DNA of 64,000 bases from Impatiens glandulifera. Lineage: Eukaryota > Streptophyta > Magnoliopsida > Ericales > Balsaminaceae. Positions 44,806 through 56,984 of the stretch are shown here, piece by piece. The translations under genes and the position numbers were made by a program. Within the stretch, counting starts at the first letter, position 1. Each line of letters starts with the position of its first letter. The DNA is taken from contig NC_061863.1 of assembly GCF_907164915.1 (NCBI RefSeq), forward strand, positions 41,513,382 through 41,577,381, in the 5' to 3' direction. Below the pieces are notes generated by a model. The model saw nothing but the letters and a program-made list of their open reading frames with translations, made no database searches and was not told the origin of the DNA.

Positions 44806-46072
44806 ATTCAGAATATCTGGAATTATGCAAAAAGGAGATAGATGCACTATTGCAGAAGGGGTTAATAAGTCCATCACAATCACCCTGGTCATGTACGGCT
44901 TTCTATGTAAATAAACATTTAGAAGTCGAAAGAGGCGTGCCACGGTTAGTAATAAACTATAAACCCCTAAACAAAGTATTAAAATGGATTAGGCACCCAA
45001 TTCCTAATAAAAAGGATCTGTTAGATAGACTATATGATAGTTTAATATTTTCAAAGTTTGACTTAAAATCAGGATATTGGCAAATTCAGATTGAAAAATC
45101 TGACAGGTATAAAACAACATTCAATGTCCCTATAGGACATTATGAATGGAATGTAATGCCGTTTGGATTAAAAAATGCTCCATCCGAATTTCAAAAAATT
45201 ATGAATAATATCTTTAATCCTTATAGCACATTTATAATTATTTACATTGATGACATATTAGTTTATTCAAAAACAATTGAAACTCATTTTAAACATTTAA
45301 ATATGTTCAAAATAATAATAACTCAAAATGGACTAGTAATTTCTAAACCTAAAATGGATCTTTTCAAAACAAGAATAGGGTTTTTAAGTCATATCATTGA
45401 AAAGGGAAATATTACTCCTATTAATAGAAATATAGAATTTGCGGAAAAATTCCCTAATATGATCCCTGATAAAACACAGTTACAATGATTTTAAGGCAGT
45501 CTAAATTATGTGGCTCCATACTATAAAAATCTAATAGAAGATACATCAATCTTATATGAAAGACTGAAGAAGAATCCAAAACCATGGTCAAACCATCATA
45601 CCGAGGCTATTAAAAGAATTAAAAATAAAGTAAAGGTACTTCCATGTTTAATGATAAGTAACCCAAATTGGGAAAAGGTAATTGAGACTGTTGCTTGTGA
45701 CATAGGATTTGGAGGAATACTAACTCAATTAGATCCAGAAACAAAACAGGTCTATCTTGTCAGGTTCCATTCAGGGAAATGGAACAATTCTCAAAAGAAT
45801 TATGCGACAGTCGCCAAAGAAATTCTGGCGATAGTCAAATGTGTTTTAAAATTCCAAGATGATTTATATAATCAAAAATTTATTATACGAACAGATTGCA
45901 ATGCAGCTAAATTCATGTTCCAGAAAGATTTTAAACATGATGTATCAAAACAAATGTTCGCAGATGGCAAGCTCATTTAGCCCCATTTGATTTTGAAATA
46001 ACATACAAAAAAGGGATAGATAATAATCTTCCTGACTTCTTGACCCGTGAATTTTTAAATTTACAGGAATGA
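44802..46072 (+). pseudogene. Pararetrovirus reverse transcriptase-RNase H
   Basis: RT landmarks are GLISPSQSPWSC, PRLVINYKPLNKV, FSKFDLKSGYWQI, MPFGLKNAPSEFQ and the active site YIDD at 45,243-45,254. Two in-frame stops (TGA 45,486-45,488 and TAA 45,492-45,494) follow, then GSLNYVAPYYKNL and an RNase H domain (ETVACDIGFGGIL, FHSGKWNNSQKNYATVAKEILA, FIIRTDCNAAKF). One base change in frame near 45,955 disrupts the end, which otherwise reads to FLTREFLNLQE before the stop at 46,070-46,072. That stop overlaps the next ORF's ATG as ATGA. No integrase follows. Confidence 0.88.
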
Positions 46073-47388
46073 GCGGAAGGGGTTATGAATCTTTCTCTAA
46101 TAGAGGAAGATGATCCTCCTCTATCAGAGGAAGAGATCGGGGCAGAGCACCAGAGATCATATCTCAGTATGGTAAACAAAAGCTGATAGCAATGGATCTA
46201 TCCCAAAGTACGGACAGTCAAAAAGACAATCCAACGTACGCCAGAATACTGGGAGATGAAGAATCAGAATCTAATAATATTGGATTTATGAGAAATGAAT
46301 ATAAAGAAATTATATTTCTCCTAGAAGAAAAGGACCTCAAATGGAAGAGTGAGCCATGGACAATAATGCAAAGGTATTTGGATAATACATCCACACCATC
46401 AAGGACTTACAAGACCTGAATATTTTACGAACAAATACTTATTCAAAGTGGGTCATGTGAAATATCACATTTCTCTGGGGCAAAAAAAGAAATTTATAAT
46501 TTTAGCAAAATAATAATAAAAAAGACAATTTCGTTGGAAGATTGGGGAATATCCCCAATGAAAGAAAGAGAATTGTCGTTTAATAAGACGACAACAATCA
46601 AATTTAATTATTGGGATTATTGTGATGCCTTCACTAAAGCACTAAATTATGAGAATAATAAATATAAACATTCCTGGTTCATCAAGGTATGTGCAAATGT
46701 CTATAGAGGAGATATTCCCCACTGGTTCATAGACTAGTTTTACTGTTTTGGTCCAAGCCCAAAGGTTTTACCAGAAGAAATCAAGGTCCTATTTGATAAA
46801 TGGAGCGAGGTATCTCCCCAGCTTCTGAGAAAACAAGAAGCTAATTTATATATTGAAGGAATAGCTTCATGTTTCTTTTTTACTGAATTTTCCATTCAAT
46901 GGATTTGGAAATGGATTCCTAAATTTGGTTATACCAAAACCGGCATTCCCTGTCTAGTTAGGTCATCTCATTATAGATTTTGGGATAAAATGATGAGAAT
47001 AGATCAGGAAACAAATGAGCGATTCGGGAAGGAGACAATGGACCTCCTACACCAGCAAATAAGTATGTATGAAGAAAAACGACAAGTAGCGGAAGAACCG
47101 TCCCCGTTTGATTATATCTCCAAAAAATTTCGAATGAGGTCAGAGAACTTATCAAAGAGTCAGATGATATCTGCATATATTGAAGAAATGAAGAAAGACT
47201 TTATGTCTAAATTTGAAGATGATAATAAATCAAACAAATCAGATTCAACTATGGCATCTGATTATCTCCAAGACGCTCAAAGTGATGTCGGCATTGAAGA
47301 CATTTTCGAAGAAATCAAAGACACCTTGGTTGAAAAAATTTCAAGAAAAGACGTTGGATCATCATCATCCAGCCAGTTCAAAATTTAA
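46069..47388 (+). pseudogene. Second ORF of the pararetrovirus-like element, function unknown
   Basis: A single 440-codon frame beginning MSGRGYESFS at the ATGA overlap, interrupted by stops at 46,111-46,113, 46,417-46,419 and 46,735-46,737. It starts Arg/Gly-rich (SSIRGRDRGR). The centre is rich in aromatic residues (TIKFNYWDYCDAFTKAL, KHSWFIKVCANVY, IPHWFID, FSIQWIWKWIPKFGY), and it ends in an acidic, Ser-rich tail. I recognise no catalytic motif. Comparable second ORFs follow the polymerase in some caulimovirids, so it may be a virus-specific structural or host-interaction protein; that is inference. Confidence 0.65.
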
Positions 47389-47397
47389 AGGGAAACA

Positions 47398-47562
47398 AGA
47401 TCCGAAAGATGCGGAAAAAACTTATCCCGGGAATCCCGAGAGGTACTGTTTGCAGAAGAAGAAGAAGACAAGATCCGTAATTTGCGGAAAAAACTTATCC
47501 CGGGAATCCCGGGAGTCACTGTTCAAGTTTTTAACTTTTGTTAAATGTTTTACTATAAATAG
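47398..47562 (+). promoter_or_regulatory. Pararetrovirus promoter with duplicated 53-bp block and TATA box
   Basis: 47,398-47,450 and 47,471-47,523 are near copies (GCGGAAAAAACTTATCCCGG core, each with the palindrome CCCGGGAATCCCG), 73 bp apart. TATAAATAG follows at 47,554-47,562. Duplicated upstream blocks of this kind resemble enhancer duplications. Confidence 0.7.
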
Positions 47563-47681
47563 TTGTTTATGTTGGGTTGGAAGGGGAGGCAAAAATGACC
47601 CCTAAAGTCTGTATTGTACTCTCTCTCTCTCTTGTACTCTCTATCACCATCACCCTGTTGTAATGTATTGGAAGTGGCATC

Positions 47682-47687
47682 AATAAA
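47682..47687 (+). terminator. Poly(A) signal of the pararetrovirus
   Basis: AATAAA about 128 bp after the TATA box, preceded by CT repeats at 47,620-47,641. A TATA box closely followed by a poly(A) signal is how caulimovirids create terminally redundant RNA. A recognisable tRNA-Met primer site is not seen downstream before homology is lost at about 47,830. Confidence 0.65.
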
Positions 47688-47830
47688 GTTTGGATCTCAG
47701 TGTGTTTAAACCTTCAATTCCGGGTACGTTCTAAATCTTACTACGTATTTAATTATTTGCTTTAAATGTTAAGACTAATAGGCTAATCAAATTAGGTGTT
47801 GATCATGACCGCTAACTACCCTACCTAAAA

Positions 47831-50800
47831 AGAAAAAAAAAGAGTAATTAATAAAAAATTAAAGTTTATCTTAGAAGTTTGAATGGACATCTGGCAAGGA
47901 TTTTAAGTGTCGATCCCTTTTATAAAATGGTACTTTAATTTTGTGTTCCTGTTTAGTCCTACTTGGCCACTGTTTAGGCATGTTGGACGTTATGGAACTT
48001 TAAATTAAAGTTAAGTATTATAATTGGTTGATAGGCATTTCTTTTTATCCTAAACACATGAGTTGTCCCTCGTCAGACTTTCTTTGTAAGCTCTATTTTT
48101 TATATATTATATTCGATCCTAAAAAATATATATTATATATTAAATATATATATATATATATAATTTAGTTGCATAAACGTTGTCTGCCAAATGTTTTCAT
48201 TTCTGTCCATTCTATCAATTGAGTTATCTTAATTTAGTTAGATTGTCGAAAATTAGATTCGTCAACAACTCGCTCATTAACGTGCACATGAAAAGTAGGT
48301 CTTTTGTTCAAAAATAGTAAAGAACGTGAAACAAATCACACCTTAACGTGTTAACGTGTTGATGTTGTAATAGAGGTCCCTATATTGAGAATCTTACAAA
48401 ATCTTACATCAACATCATGAACTACATAACAACTTTTGTCCTTTCAAAAATTGTTTGCCTAGGTTTCCACGAAGTAGAAAGAGTACCAAAGTGAGATGGA
48501 GATATAAAGTGAGAAAAAGTGATATATTGGGTTAGGTCTCAACGAAAGTGAAGGTGAACGCTGTTTAAATTCAAACCCACGTGCACATATCACTCCTTTC
48601 TAAATTCACCACCACATTTACCACATATTGGGTTAGGTCTTGACAAGAGAGAAGACGATTGTCGTTTCAATTCGAACAACCATTCAAATTTGCACCCACG
48701 TATATTTTGTACCTTCTTTTTCAAGGATGTATTACTAACTCAAACTCTTAATTCAAATCACCCTTCCCACATTCTTAAATTTTCACCCCGATATATACCA
48801 CCATCATTTTCATTTTAGTCTTTATATTACTCCCTATCAAATTTACATTTTATAGGATCGAACCATCATCTTAGTATGAGATGTGAACTCTTTAACGTTA
48901 AATAACTTATGATTGTTAAATATAATTTATAATTTTGTGTATGTATATAAACAAATACATTTGTATATAATATTTTGACCAATATGTTAAATAATATATT
49001 GACAAAAAAGTTATCTATAATCATTTAAACTTACCTGGAGATTCAAAACAAAAGTGAGTATTTAATATTCATCACTTAAAACATTTGAAGATAAAAATAA
49101 TGTGTTATCATCTAATTTAAATAACATATTTAGATCTTAAATTTATTTTATAAGAAATTGACACAAATAATTTAAATGTCACACGTTTATCAAATTTAAA
49201 TTTCTTTTTAAAATATGAAATTAAACGCAATTTTTGCACATTTTTCAAACTTGATGTTGAATTTTAAATATAAAACCCTAGTTTTATGCGTTGACGTCAC
49301 AATGGAAGTCCCTCAAATTCGAACCCCTACAATTCAAATAATTATTACCTCATCTCTATAATTCAAAACCCCCACCTATACTACCATTATTATCATTTTA
49401 GTATTTATAATACTCACTCTCAAATTTGCATTTATTGAGATTCAAACAATTAAGACAATCTTATTTGATATTAGTTTTTTTCATTAATAAAAGTGACTTT
49501 TAAGTTACTTGCAAAATACATTTAATTTGGCATAAAAATAAATTAATATATTTTAATTAAATTTTATTAAAAAATCAATTAAATGAGGAATTAATATCAA
49601 CATGCAAATAAGAAGTTTTCAATCCAATGCATGAATTGAAAACTTACAAATGTAAGGGATGAAAATGCAATTAATTGTATTAAATGATTTTATTTATAAG
49701 TTAAGGAAATTAGTCATCATCAATTATGATGATTGACTCATTTATTTTTGATATAAAACTCAATTACTCACATATTATTAATGACAATAACAATTGGAGA
49801 ACTATATGGTCTTATCCTTCTTCTACGTTTTTTATTTTCAAAATTACAATAAATTTGTTAATTCTTAACTTAAGAAAAAACTTTCCACTTATAATTTAAT
49901 TTTGATAATCCTTTATTTTTAAATCATATATATTAAATTATTTTTACATAATTTTGTTATTTTATTTACAAATAAATTTAGAAGGTCTAATTAAAAAAAT
50001 GAAATTATACCTTGGTTGACACAATCATATAATTCACGGACATATAAGTCAGGTTATATTTTTAATTTTTAATGATTAATGACATCAAATTGTGCTCTAA
50101 TAACGATTTTGACTTGAGTTTAAATGAGTAATGAATAATAGGTGGGTTAACATATTTTGATTTGAGTTTAAATAAGTAAGAATAACATGTGGACAATTAT
50201 CATGTGGGTTAAAAACTTATTTATAAAATATATATATTCATATACCAACACAAGTGCAGTTAAAATTATCACATTACACTTAAAATTTGAGTTAGATTCT
50301 AGCTTAAGTGCAACCTAAGGACGGATCGTTTGAATTCACGTCGGCTTAGTCGGCTTAATCACGTATTATATTATATTATATTATATTATATTATATTATA
50401 TTATAAATTTGAAAGAGTTAGAAAAAAGTTTTGTTGTTTTATATCGATTTTAGATATACTTTGTATTATTGTTTTTTAAAATTTGTTTTTAAAGTTTATT
50501 GATTATTCTATTTTTAAATATATGAGATAGATATATAAATAAAAAAATATTAAATATACTCTTTAGTTTACTCATTATACGGAATTAAATTTAGAATTAA
50601 TTTAGACTATCAATTGGACATTCCAAATTAACTGATTGGACTTTCAAAAGTAACTAATCCAATATATTTTAAAATACTCAAATCAGGTTAGAATAATTAA
50701 ATGAATATTGAAATATTAATTCTGAAGGGTGAAATATAATAAATAACCCTTTATATTTGTTTTGTAATTTTAAAAAAATTTAACGAGAAAGTCAATGACA

Positions 50801-51160
50801 TATCTTTAACAGTGAGTTTCGTTTTTTTTCATTATTTTCCAAATTTCATAACTTTTGAACTAGACCATCAAATTTAGAATTCATTGATGAGATAATTGAT
50901 CGGTTTGGTGCCTACCAGCGGATTAACTGAATTATATCTTTGATAATTGATGAAGTATATATTGATGGTAAAATTTCTTCTTGCAACTAGTTGACACTTA
51001 AATTTTAAAAAATTCCATTTGAAATATATTTTTCAATTTCATGTCTAATCTTTATTTTCTAAATTGATGATCTTTATTAGTTCAATGTTATTCATTAAAC
51101 AAAATTCAATTCTTAAAACCATCACAGATTGATTGAATTAAAATTTTCTAATTTCACGGC
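47831..51160. other. AT-rich intergenic DNA with diverged repeats, no gene seen
   Basis: Contains the repeat partners of 42.1-43.3 kb (48,310-48,640 and 49,990-50,720), a TATATA run near 48,122-48,162 and an ATATT pentanucleotide microsatellite at about 50,365-50,405. I found no exon or RNA gene. Confidence 0.6.
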
Positions 51161-51389
51161 ACGGGCGACACGATAAGCACATGAGGCATGGCAAGATCTG
51201 CACGGGCGACGCGGTATTGTCTTGTGTCGTTCAATAAATTTCTATAGTCTATGATTTCTTGTGCATTTTTAAGCGTCATTGGAAATTTTCCCTCGATTGC
51301 GGTTTATCTGTGATCATCTCTTAAGATTTTGCAATTACTTTGTTTCTGCCATTATATGGTAGGGAAATAATAAATCTAAAGAAGTTAGG

Positions 51390-52775
51390 GTTTTTGTGCT
51401 GGAAGGAATTAAGAAAGTAACAGTCAAAAAAATTGAAAGAATTGCTGAAGAAGTTATCAAAGAACAACAGGATACCAACACAAATAAGCAATTTGCTCTA
51501 ACTACTACTAGGAAAATTCTTGTTGAAAATAATGCAGGAAAATAGGGGAATAATGAAGGAGCTTGGAAGATACGCTATAATGAAAGAGCTAATCTGTTTG
51601 GGCTCAAGAATCAGATTACAAAGCTCCTTATGCATGAAGTTGGAAAAATGGTCTGAAGACTTGAACCTATTAAGTAAGCCAAAAGAAACTACACAGATAT
51701 GGTTCAAGTTCTAGAATATACCTGTATATATGTACAATTCTGAAGCCCTTAGTCATTTTGCAGGTTTATTGGGTAGACCATTATACATAGACCCAATTAC
51801 TGAAGGAGGAGAGCACATATCATTTGCTAGAATTAGCATTGAGGTGCATTCTAGAAGCACACTTACGAAAATTATGACAATAGTAGAAAAAAAGGAAGAC
51901 CTACTGTTATGGAAATCACTTATGAGTAGAGGCAATACATATACTCTTTCTGTAATACCTTCCAACATGAAAGCCCAAAATGTGATTTGGCTAAGGAAGA
52001 AGATCAAAAAATTCATAAAGGTTAGAAAGTAAAGATGCATGAAAATGAAACATAGGTGTCTATTTTCAAAGAGCAATATGTGGTTAAAGAACAAGAAACA
52101 AAAGATAAAGAAAATTATGTATAAGAAGAAAGCAGTACAAAGAAGGAGGTGAAACCTCAACCTAATCATATTGAAGAGATAATTGAGGATTCTCAATCAA
52201 ATCAAGTTGAAGTGGTTGCTGATGAAAATAGAGAGGACGATACTCAGTTTAATCAAGAGGAAGAAGAGAATTCCAAGATTGATACAGTGGAATCCAAAGT
52301 TGCTGAGGACTCCAACGCCGAAGGAAACAAAGCCAATGATCTCGAAATTCAAGTTGTGAACAACAAGGTGAAGAACCCGGAATTCCTAAAGAATAATTTT
52401 TTCTAACAAATCAGAACTGGTTCATATAAATAAAGAAAACAAAATGAGAATATATAGTATTCATCAACTCTTCAGTTCATCCCCTTTTCATTGTAAGAGG
52501 AATGAGAAAAGGAAGAGGAAGACAACTTGTTGAAACATCAGGTTGGTCTAGAAATAAAAATCCTAATTGGGATAATTAGAATTTGATATAGTTTGTAATC
52601 TTTTTTTATAATCTCTGTTTCTTGTATGTTTGATTGCTACTAATCAGGTTCTTTAGGGTCGTTTAATTGTCATCTTTAAAACATAATTAAGATTTGTCTA
52701 GCTTTGATTCTTAACCTTCCCACTTTTGAGATTTTAATAAAATAAATTTAACCGTTTTCCAAAAATAAAATTCTA
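51390..52775 (+). mobile_element. Internally deleted LINE: ORF1 remnant joined to the 3' end
   Basis: ORF1 (DUF4283-type RNA-binding protein) relics run from about 51,390. A WFKF, stop, NIPVYMYNSEALSHF stretch at about 51,700-51,765 is followed by GLLGRPLYIDPITEGGEHIS, FARISIEV and an acidic tail to 52,406. Fewer than 200 bp later, 52,590-52,775 is a LINE 3' end that matches the reverse complement of 53,775-53,945 (GTCTAGCTTTGATT, CACTTTTGAGATTTTAAT, AACCGTTTTCC). No endonuclease or RT sequence lies between, so ORF2 is missing. It has several stops and is inactive. Confidence 0.7.
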
Positions 52776-53774
52776 ATTTCAAAATCAAGAAAATTATTCA
52801 AAATAAAGGTGTAAAAGGTAGGTGTCTATAGTATTCAATTTATAAATATGAAAATAAATAAATCTTATTGTTTTTCTTAAAAAAAATAAAATTTTGAAAG
52901 ATATCATGTATATACATTTTTATAAGTTTCTTCTAAGCTAACTAGATTATAAGAATAACAATAATGATTTTTAATAACTTTACCTCTCAATTTGTTGTTA
53001 ACTTAAAAAAAAAAATGGTTGGATATGACTATTAATGTTAAAAATATATATTTAAATAAATAATAATTAAAAAAAAATAAAAGTAAACAGTTTAGTCAAC
53101 AAAGATTGTAAAACAAAACCAATTTTTTAAAATTAAATTAACTATGGAACATAAATTAAGTTTTTTTAAAAGAAAATCAATAATAATAATAATAATAATA
53201 ATAATAAAGATTATAAATAGCAATAATAAATATGAAATAAATTTTAAATAAAATTTGGAATTCGCAATTTTATTTATAGTTAAATAAATTTTAAATAATT
53301 TATTTTTAATTTTAATATTTTTTTAAAGTTTTTAGAGTAGTTTTGGATGTACTTTTTTTATTTTTGTTTTTAATTTATTATTTTTTTAAATAATATAAAC
53401 ATTTTTTGTTATATAATAATATTTGTAAACACTAAAAATCAAACACGTTAATTTACAATAATAATATAATTATTTTAATTTATTTTTAAATAAATAAAAT
53501 TTAAACAATTATCCCATGTCCAAAAACTCAATTAAAAAATTAATTCAGATTAATTATTATTATAATTAAATCTAATTAATTAAGGGTAAACCAAAATAAA
53601 TAAATAAATTATTGAGGATAAATGTTGTACTTGTTTTATCTTAAAATAATTTTAGAAAAAATCAAGAGATCAAAAATAAATAATTTAGGATAAAAATGTG
53701 GTATACATTTCATCCCCCAAAATTATTTAATTAACTCTAAAATATTTATAAAAAATAATAAAAAATTGTTAAAA
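52776..53774. other. AT-rich intergenic DNA with (AAT)n
   Basis: No gene is seen. An (AAT)n microsatellite lies at about 53,178-53,207. Confidence 0.6.
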
Positions 53775-54065
53775 TATTTTTTTTTTGGAAAAACGGTTAA
53801 ACCATTTCATTAAAATCTCAAAAGTGGAAGGGTCAGAAATCAAAGCTAGACAAACTCTAGTTATGATTAAGGATGACAATCAAAAGACCTTAAAAAAAAC
53901 TTATTAGTAGCATTCATACATTTAAAAAAAATAGAGATTACAAACAAAAAGACTACATTCAAACCTAACTATCCGAGCATGAGATTTTTGCATGCCATCA
54001 TCTTCATTGAGAGACCTATTCCCCTTCATCTTCCTCTTCCTCTTTCTCTTCCTCTTCCTCCTACA
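53775..54065 (-). mobile_element. LINE 3' end, inverted relative to the 52.6-kb copy
   Basis: Begins with a T-run at 53,778-53,787 (poly(A) complement) and carries the 3' UTR shared with 52,590-52,775. A TTCCTCTTCCTC-rich stretch at about 54,025-54,062 would encode an acidic Glu run on the minus strand, in the position of the acidic tail of the other copy. Confidence 0.7.
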
Positions 54066-54224
54066 TTAAAATATTTGTTATATATATTTTAATATTTTGT
54101 GTATTTAAAAAGATCAAAATTAAAACAAAAAGGGTGAAAGAAAAATCAATTTCAAACAAACCCTTAAGTTTTAAAATAAAAATAAAATTAGTAATCAAGT
54201 GTAGTCGAAACTCAAAGAGGAAGC

Positions 54225-56620
54225 TATAGTCGAAAACACAGTCGTTGGATGAGCGTTGGATTTTCATGCAACGCTCCAGACGTGCTCGCGTAGCTGGTTG
54301 TAATCAAAGGAGTGCGCGTCCACGTCCCACTCACCAACTACTCTTGACGGATCGTTGATGGAACGCCCGATCACCAACGACTCTTGATGGATCGTTGACG
54401 GAACGCACTGCAATCGCCAAACGCGCATGAAATGACGCCGTTTTGAGCCCCAATCATCTTACTCATTGCGACATTGGAGGGAAATGAAGCCCCATCCTCT
54501 CTAAACTTGGAATACAGTCGATAGTCAACCAAATCGACTGATTCAAAAGTTGAAATGATCACCCTATTTCGGTGATCATTTCCCCTACATCAATTGGGAT
54601 GAATCATCCATATTTTGGTAAGTAGGAATAAGAACAACCAAAATACCATAATTGGATTTTGGCTGATTCAATCCACTTGAGTCATCCAACCGACTTTAGG
54701 AGGCAATAAATAGCCTCCCTAAACAAATCCGAAGGCAAGAGATGAAGTCTTCAACCTCAAATCGCGATGTACAGAAAATCCACCATTGAATCTCAAATCT
54801 TTTGGATTTTTTAAAAATCTATGTAAGACCTTAAATCATAAATTTGAGCATCCCATAAGATCTCTTAAGGTCCTAGGATTGTCCTTCAATACTTAATACA
54901 ATTTCAATCATCATCTAATTCATATTTCCAATTTGAATTTGAAAATTTTGCACAAGCTTGTATGTTGTCTGGTTATTGAATTTTATGATTAGAAATCAAT
55001 CTTAGGAAAATTTCCAAACTTTCTATTAAGATTAGAAACAATTAATCAATCTTAAACAGAAATACCCAAATTTGAATTTGAAAAATTCAAAAACTGATTT
55101 TGTTGTTCTTGGTCTAATCCTCATGGATCACAACTTAGAAACATTCTAAACATAATTGTAATGATATTGGGCAACTATTTGGATAATGTTTGACCAAAAA
55201 CAAAATTTTCAAATTAATTGAAAATTTTGATTTCATGAATTATTCTAAACGAACAATGAGTGTTCTTGTTTTGATATAATCAAATATATGAGATATAAGG
55301 AAACTATTTGATAGCTTCTTTCTCCTCTAAACAACTTAAAAACCAAAAACTTAATTTTTGGCTACAAAATGTTTTGAACAAATTGATCATCATCTAGGTC
55401 AATTGATGCCTTGAGATGATGATCTACATGTTCCTTGGAACTTTATAGAGCATCATAGGCCCTTGGATCGAAGAATCCAAGCTCCAATAAAATTTAAAAC
55501 CTACAATTTTGGTGTTCTGGAAGACCGACATGTCCGACCTAGACTAAGAGGTCTAACCTATGACCGATGAATCTTGACCCCGACCGAGAATTCTCGAAAC
55601 AAGGACCGATGAAATTAGCCTAGGGCTAACCAAGACTAGTGGTTTTTACACCCCGCCTGATAAACTCATCCAAGGACCGAGATTTCTTAACACCTCGATC
55701 GAGGCTTCTTAGATTGGACTGATGGGTCCAACCTAGGTTCCTAGACCCTGACTGAGAAAAATTAACCCAAGGCTAAGGACTCTGGACCTAAGGCCTATTT
55801 GATTCTTTTTTTTCAAAATCTAAAATTAGTTTTTTAATTTTGTAACCCCAAATTATTTTCTAAAAATCTTGAGAGATTATAAAATGATTTGAAAATATTT
55901 TTGAGATATTTTCACAAAACAAAATATGTTGACAAAGGCTTGTTTGGGATTATGTTTAAACTCTAATGCATTTAAATGATTGATATTCTTTAGGTATTTT
56001 CCTCCATAGTTACCATCAATAGATATCAACATCTAAATATTGTAATTACAATATTTTAAATAATGCTAAAACCTAGAAGCATGACTAGGACTGAAAAAAT
56101 AATTGGTTAAAGCAAAAACGTTATACAACCGATTTTCAAAAATCAAGTTTATAAATAGAGACCGTTTTTAAAATGGGTACAGAGTATGAAGCGCAAAAGC
56201 CTTTTTCGAGTATCACTAAACTTCGAACCAAAACGAAACTCAAGTGAAAAATATGTTTGTACACGTACACTTTTATTTATAGATTTTTCGAAAATCAATT
56301 GGCGACTCTATTTTTAAATAAATAATATTTGAAAATTAATTATGTTTAATTAATTTAAACAAACAATCTATTTTATAAAAATTAAATTGTTATTTGATTA
56401 TCGCAAATCCCCCGATTATTAAAATTTGAACAAAAATTAATTATTTTAATAATTAATTTCAAGAGCTGTCATGAATTACCAAAATGTTTTAAAATAATGT
56501 TTTGTTTTAAAAAAGATGTCTAACACGCAAACCAATGTTGAAATTATCGATTATCGAGCAACTTTGGGCCCATGCAAGACTCACTCTTGTGCGCGAGGAA
56601 TTTTCAAGGTTACAATATTG
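54225..56620 (+). repeat. Family R copy C, LTR-like repeat (inverted relative to A and B)
   Basis: Reverse-complement match to copies A and B. It contains the GATCACC...GGTGATCATTTCCCC hairpin at 54,557-54,593, ATAAATAGCC near 54,705, a CCGA-rich core (55,525-55,790), CAATTGGCGACTCTATTTTT at about 56,298 and the AACATTGG...TTTGCG(T) end block near 56,520-56,560. A 38-bp tandem duplication (CTCTTGA(C/T)GGATCGTTGA) is at 54,340-54,408. Probably an LTR plus leader of a gypsy-type element; no ORF. Confidence 0.65.
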
Positions 56621-56984
56621 TAAATTAAAATATAAATATTTTTAAAGTTGGTTTAAAACTTAAAATATAATATTAAATATATATATATATATATTGCACA
56701 CAACATTAATTTTTGCAAGCTAATACTAATAATTCAAAAAAAATGAAAACAAAATATCCTAATTTAGGACACATGCTCTCTAACTCTAACTAAAACCCCT
56801 AAAACTCCTCTAGGCCCCTCCTTCTCGACCAATCCAGATCTTCTGTTATCTATTCCGGTGTTACCCTATTCTGGACCAATCATAATGTAACGTTATTATT
56901 TTACTATTAAATCAGCTTCATTCATGTAAAATAAAACATGAGAAGTGCAACACAAAGGAAGGAAATGAGCATTTTACATCAGGA

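Larger units (their letters stand above)
43411..47830 (+). mobile_element. Decayed caulimovirid-like endogenous pararetrovirus fragment
   Basis: A collinear viral-type region: 3' part of a structural ORF, protease, reverse transcriptase, RNase H, a second ORF, then a promoter (TATA at 47,554) and poly(A) signal (47,682). I see no integrase and no second copy of the promoter/leader on the left, arguing against an LTR retrotransposon. The order with a terminal promoter fits Caulimoviridae. The left end is cut at the AT microsatellite, so no movement-protein region is present. Frameshifts and stops in every ORF show it is inactive. The genus is not determined; the two-ORF layout recalls florendovirus/petuvirus-type genomes. 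Confidence 0.8.

Noticed and set aside
43411..47830. Ty3/gypsy LTR retrotransposon instead of a pararetrovirus
   Set aside because: No integrase, no LTR pair, and a promoter plus poly(A) signal occur only once, after the last ORF.
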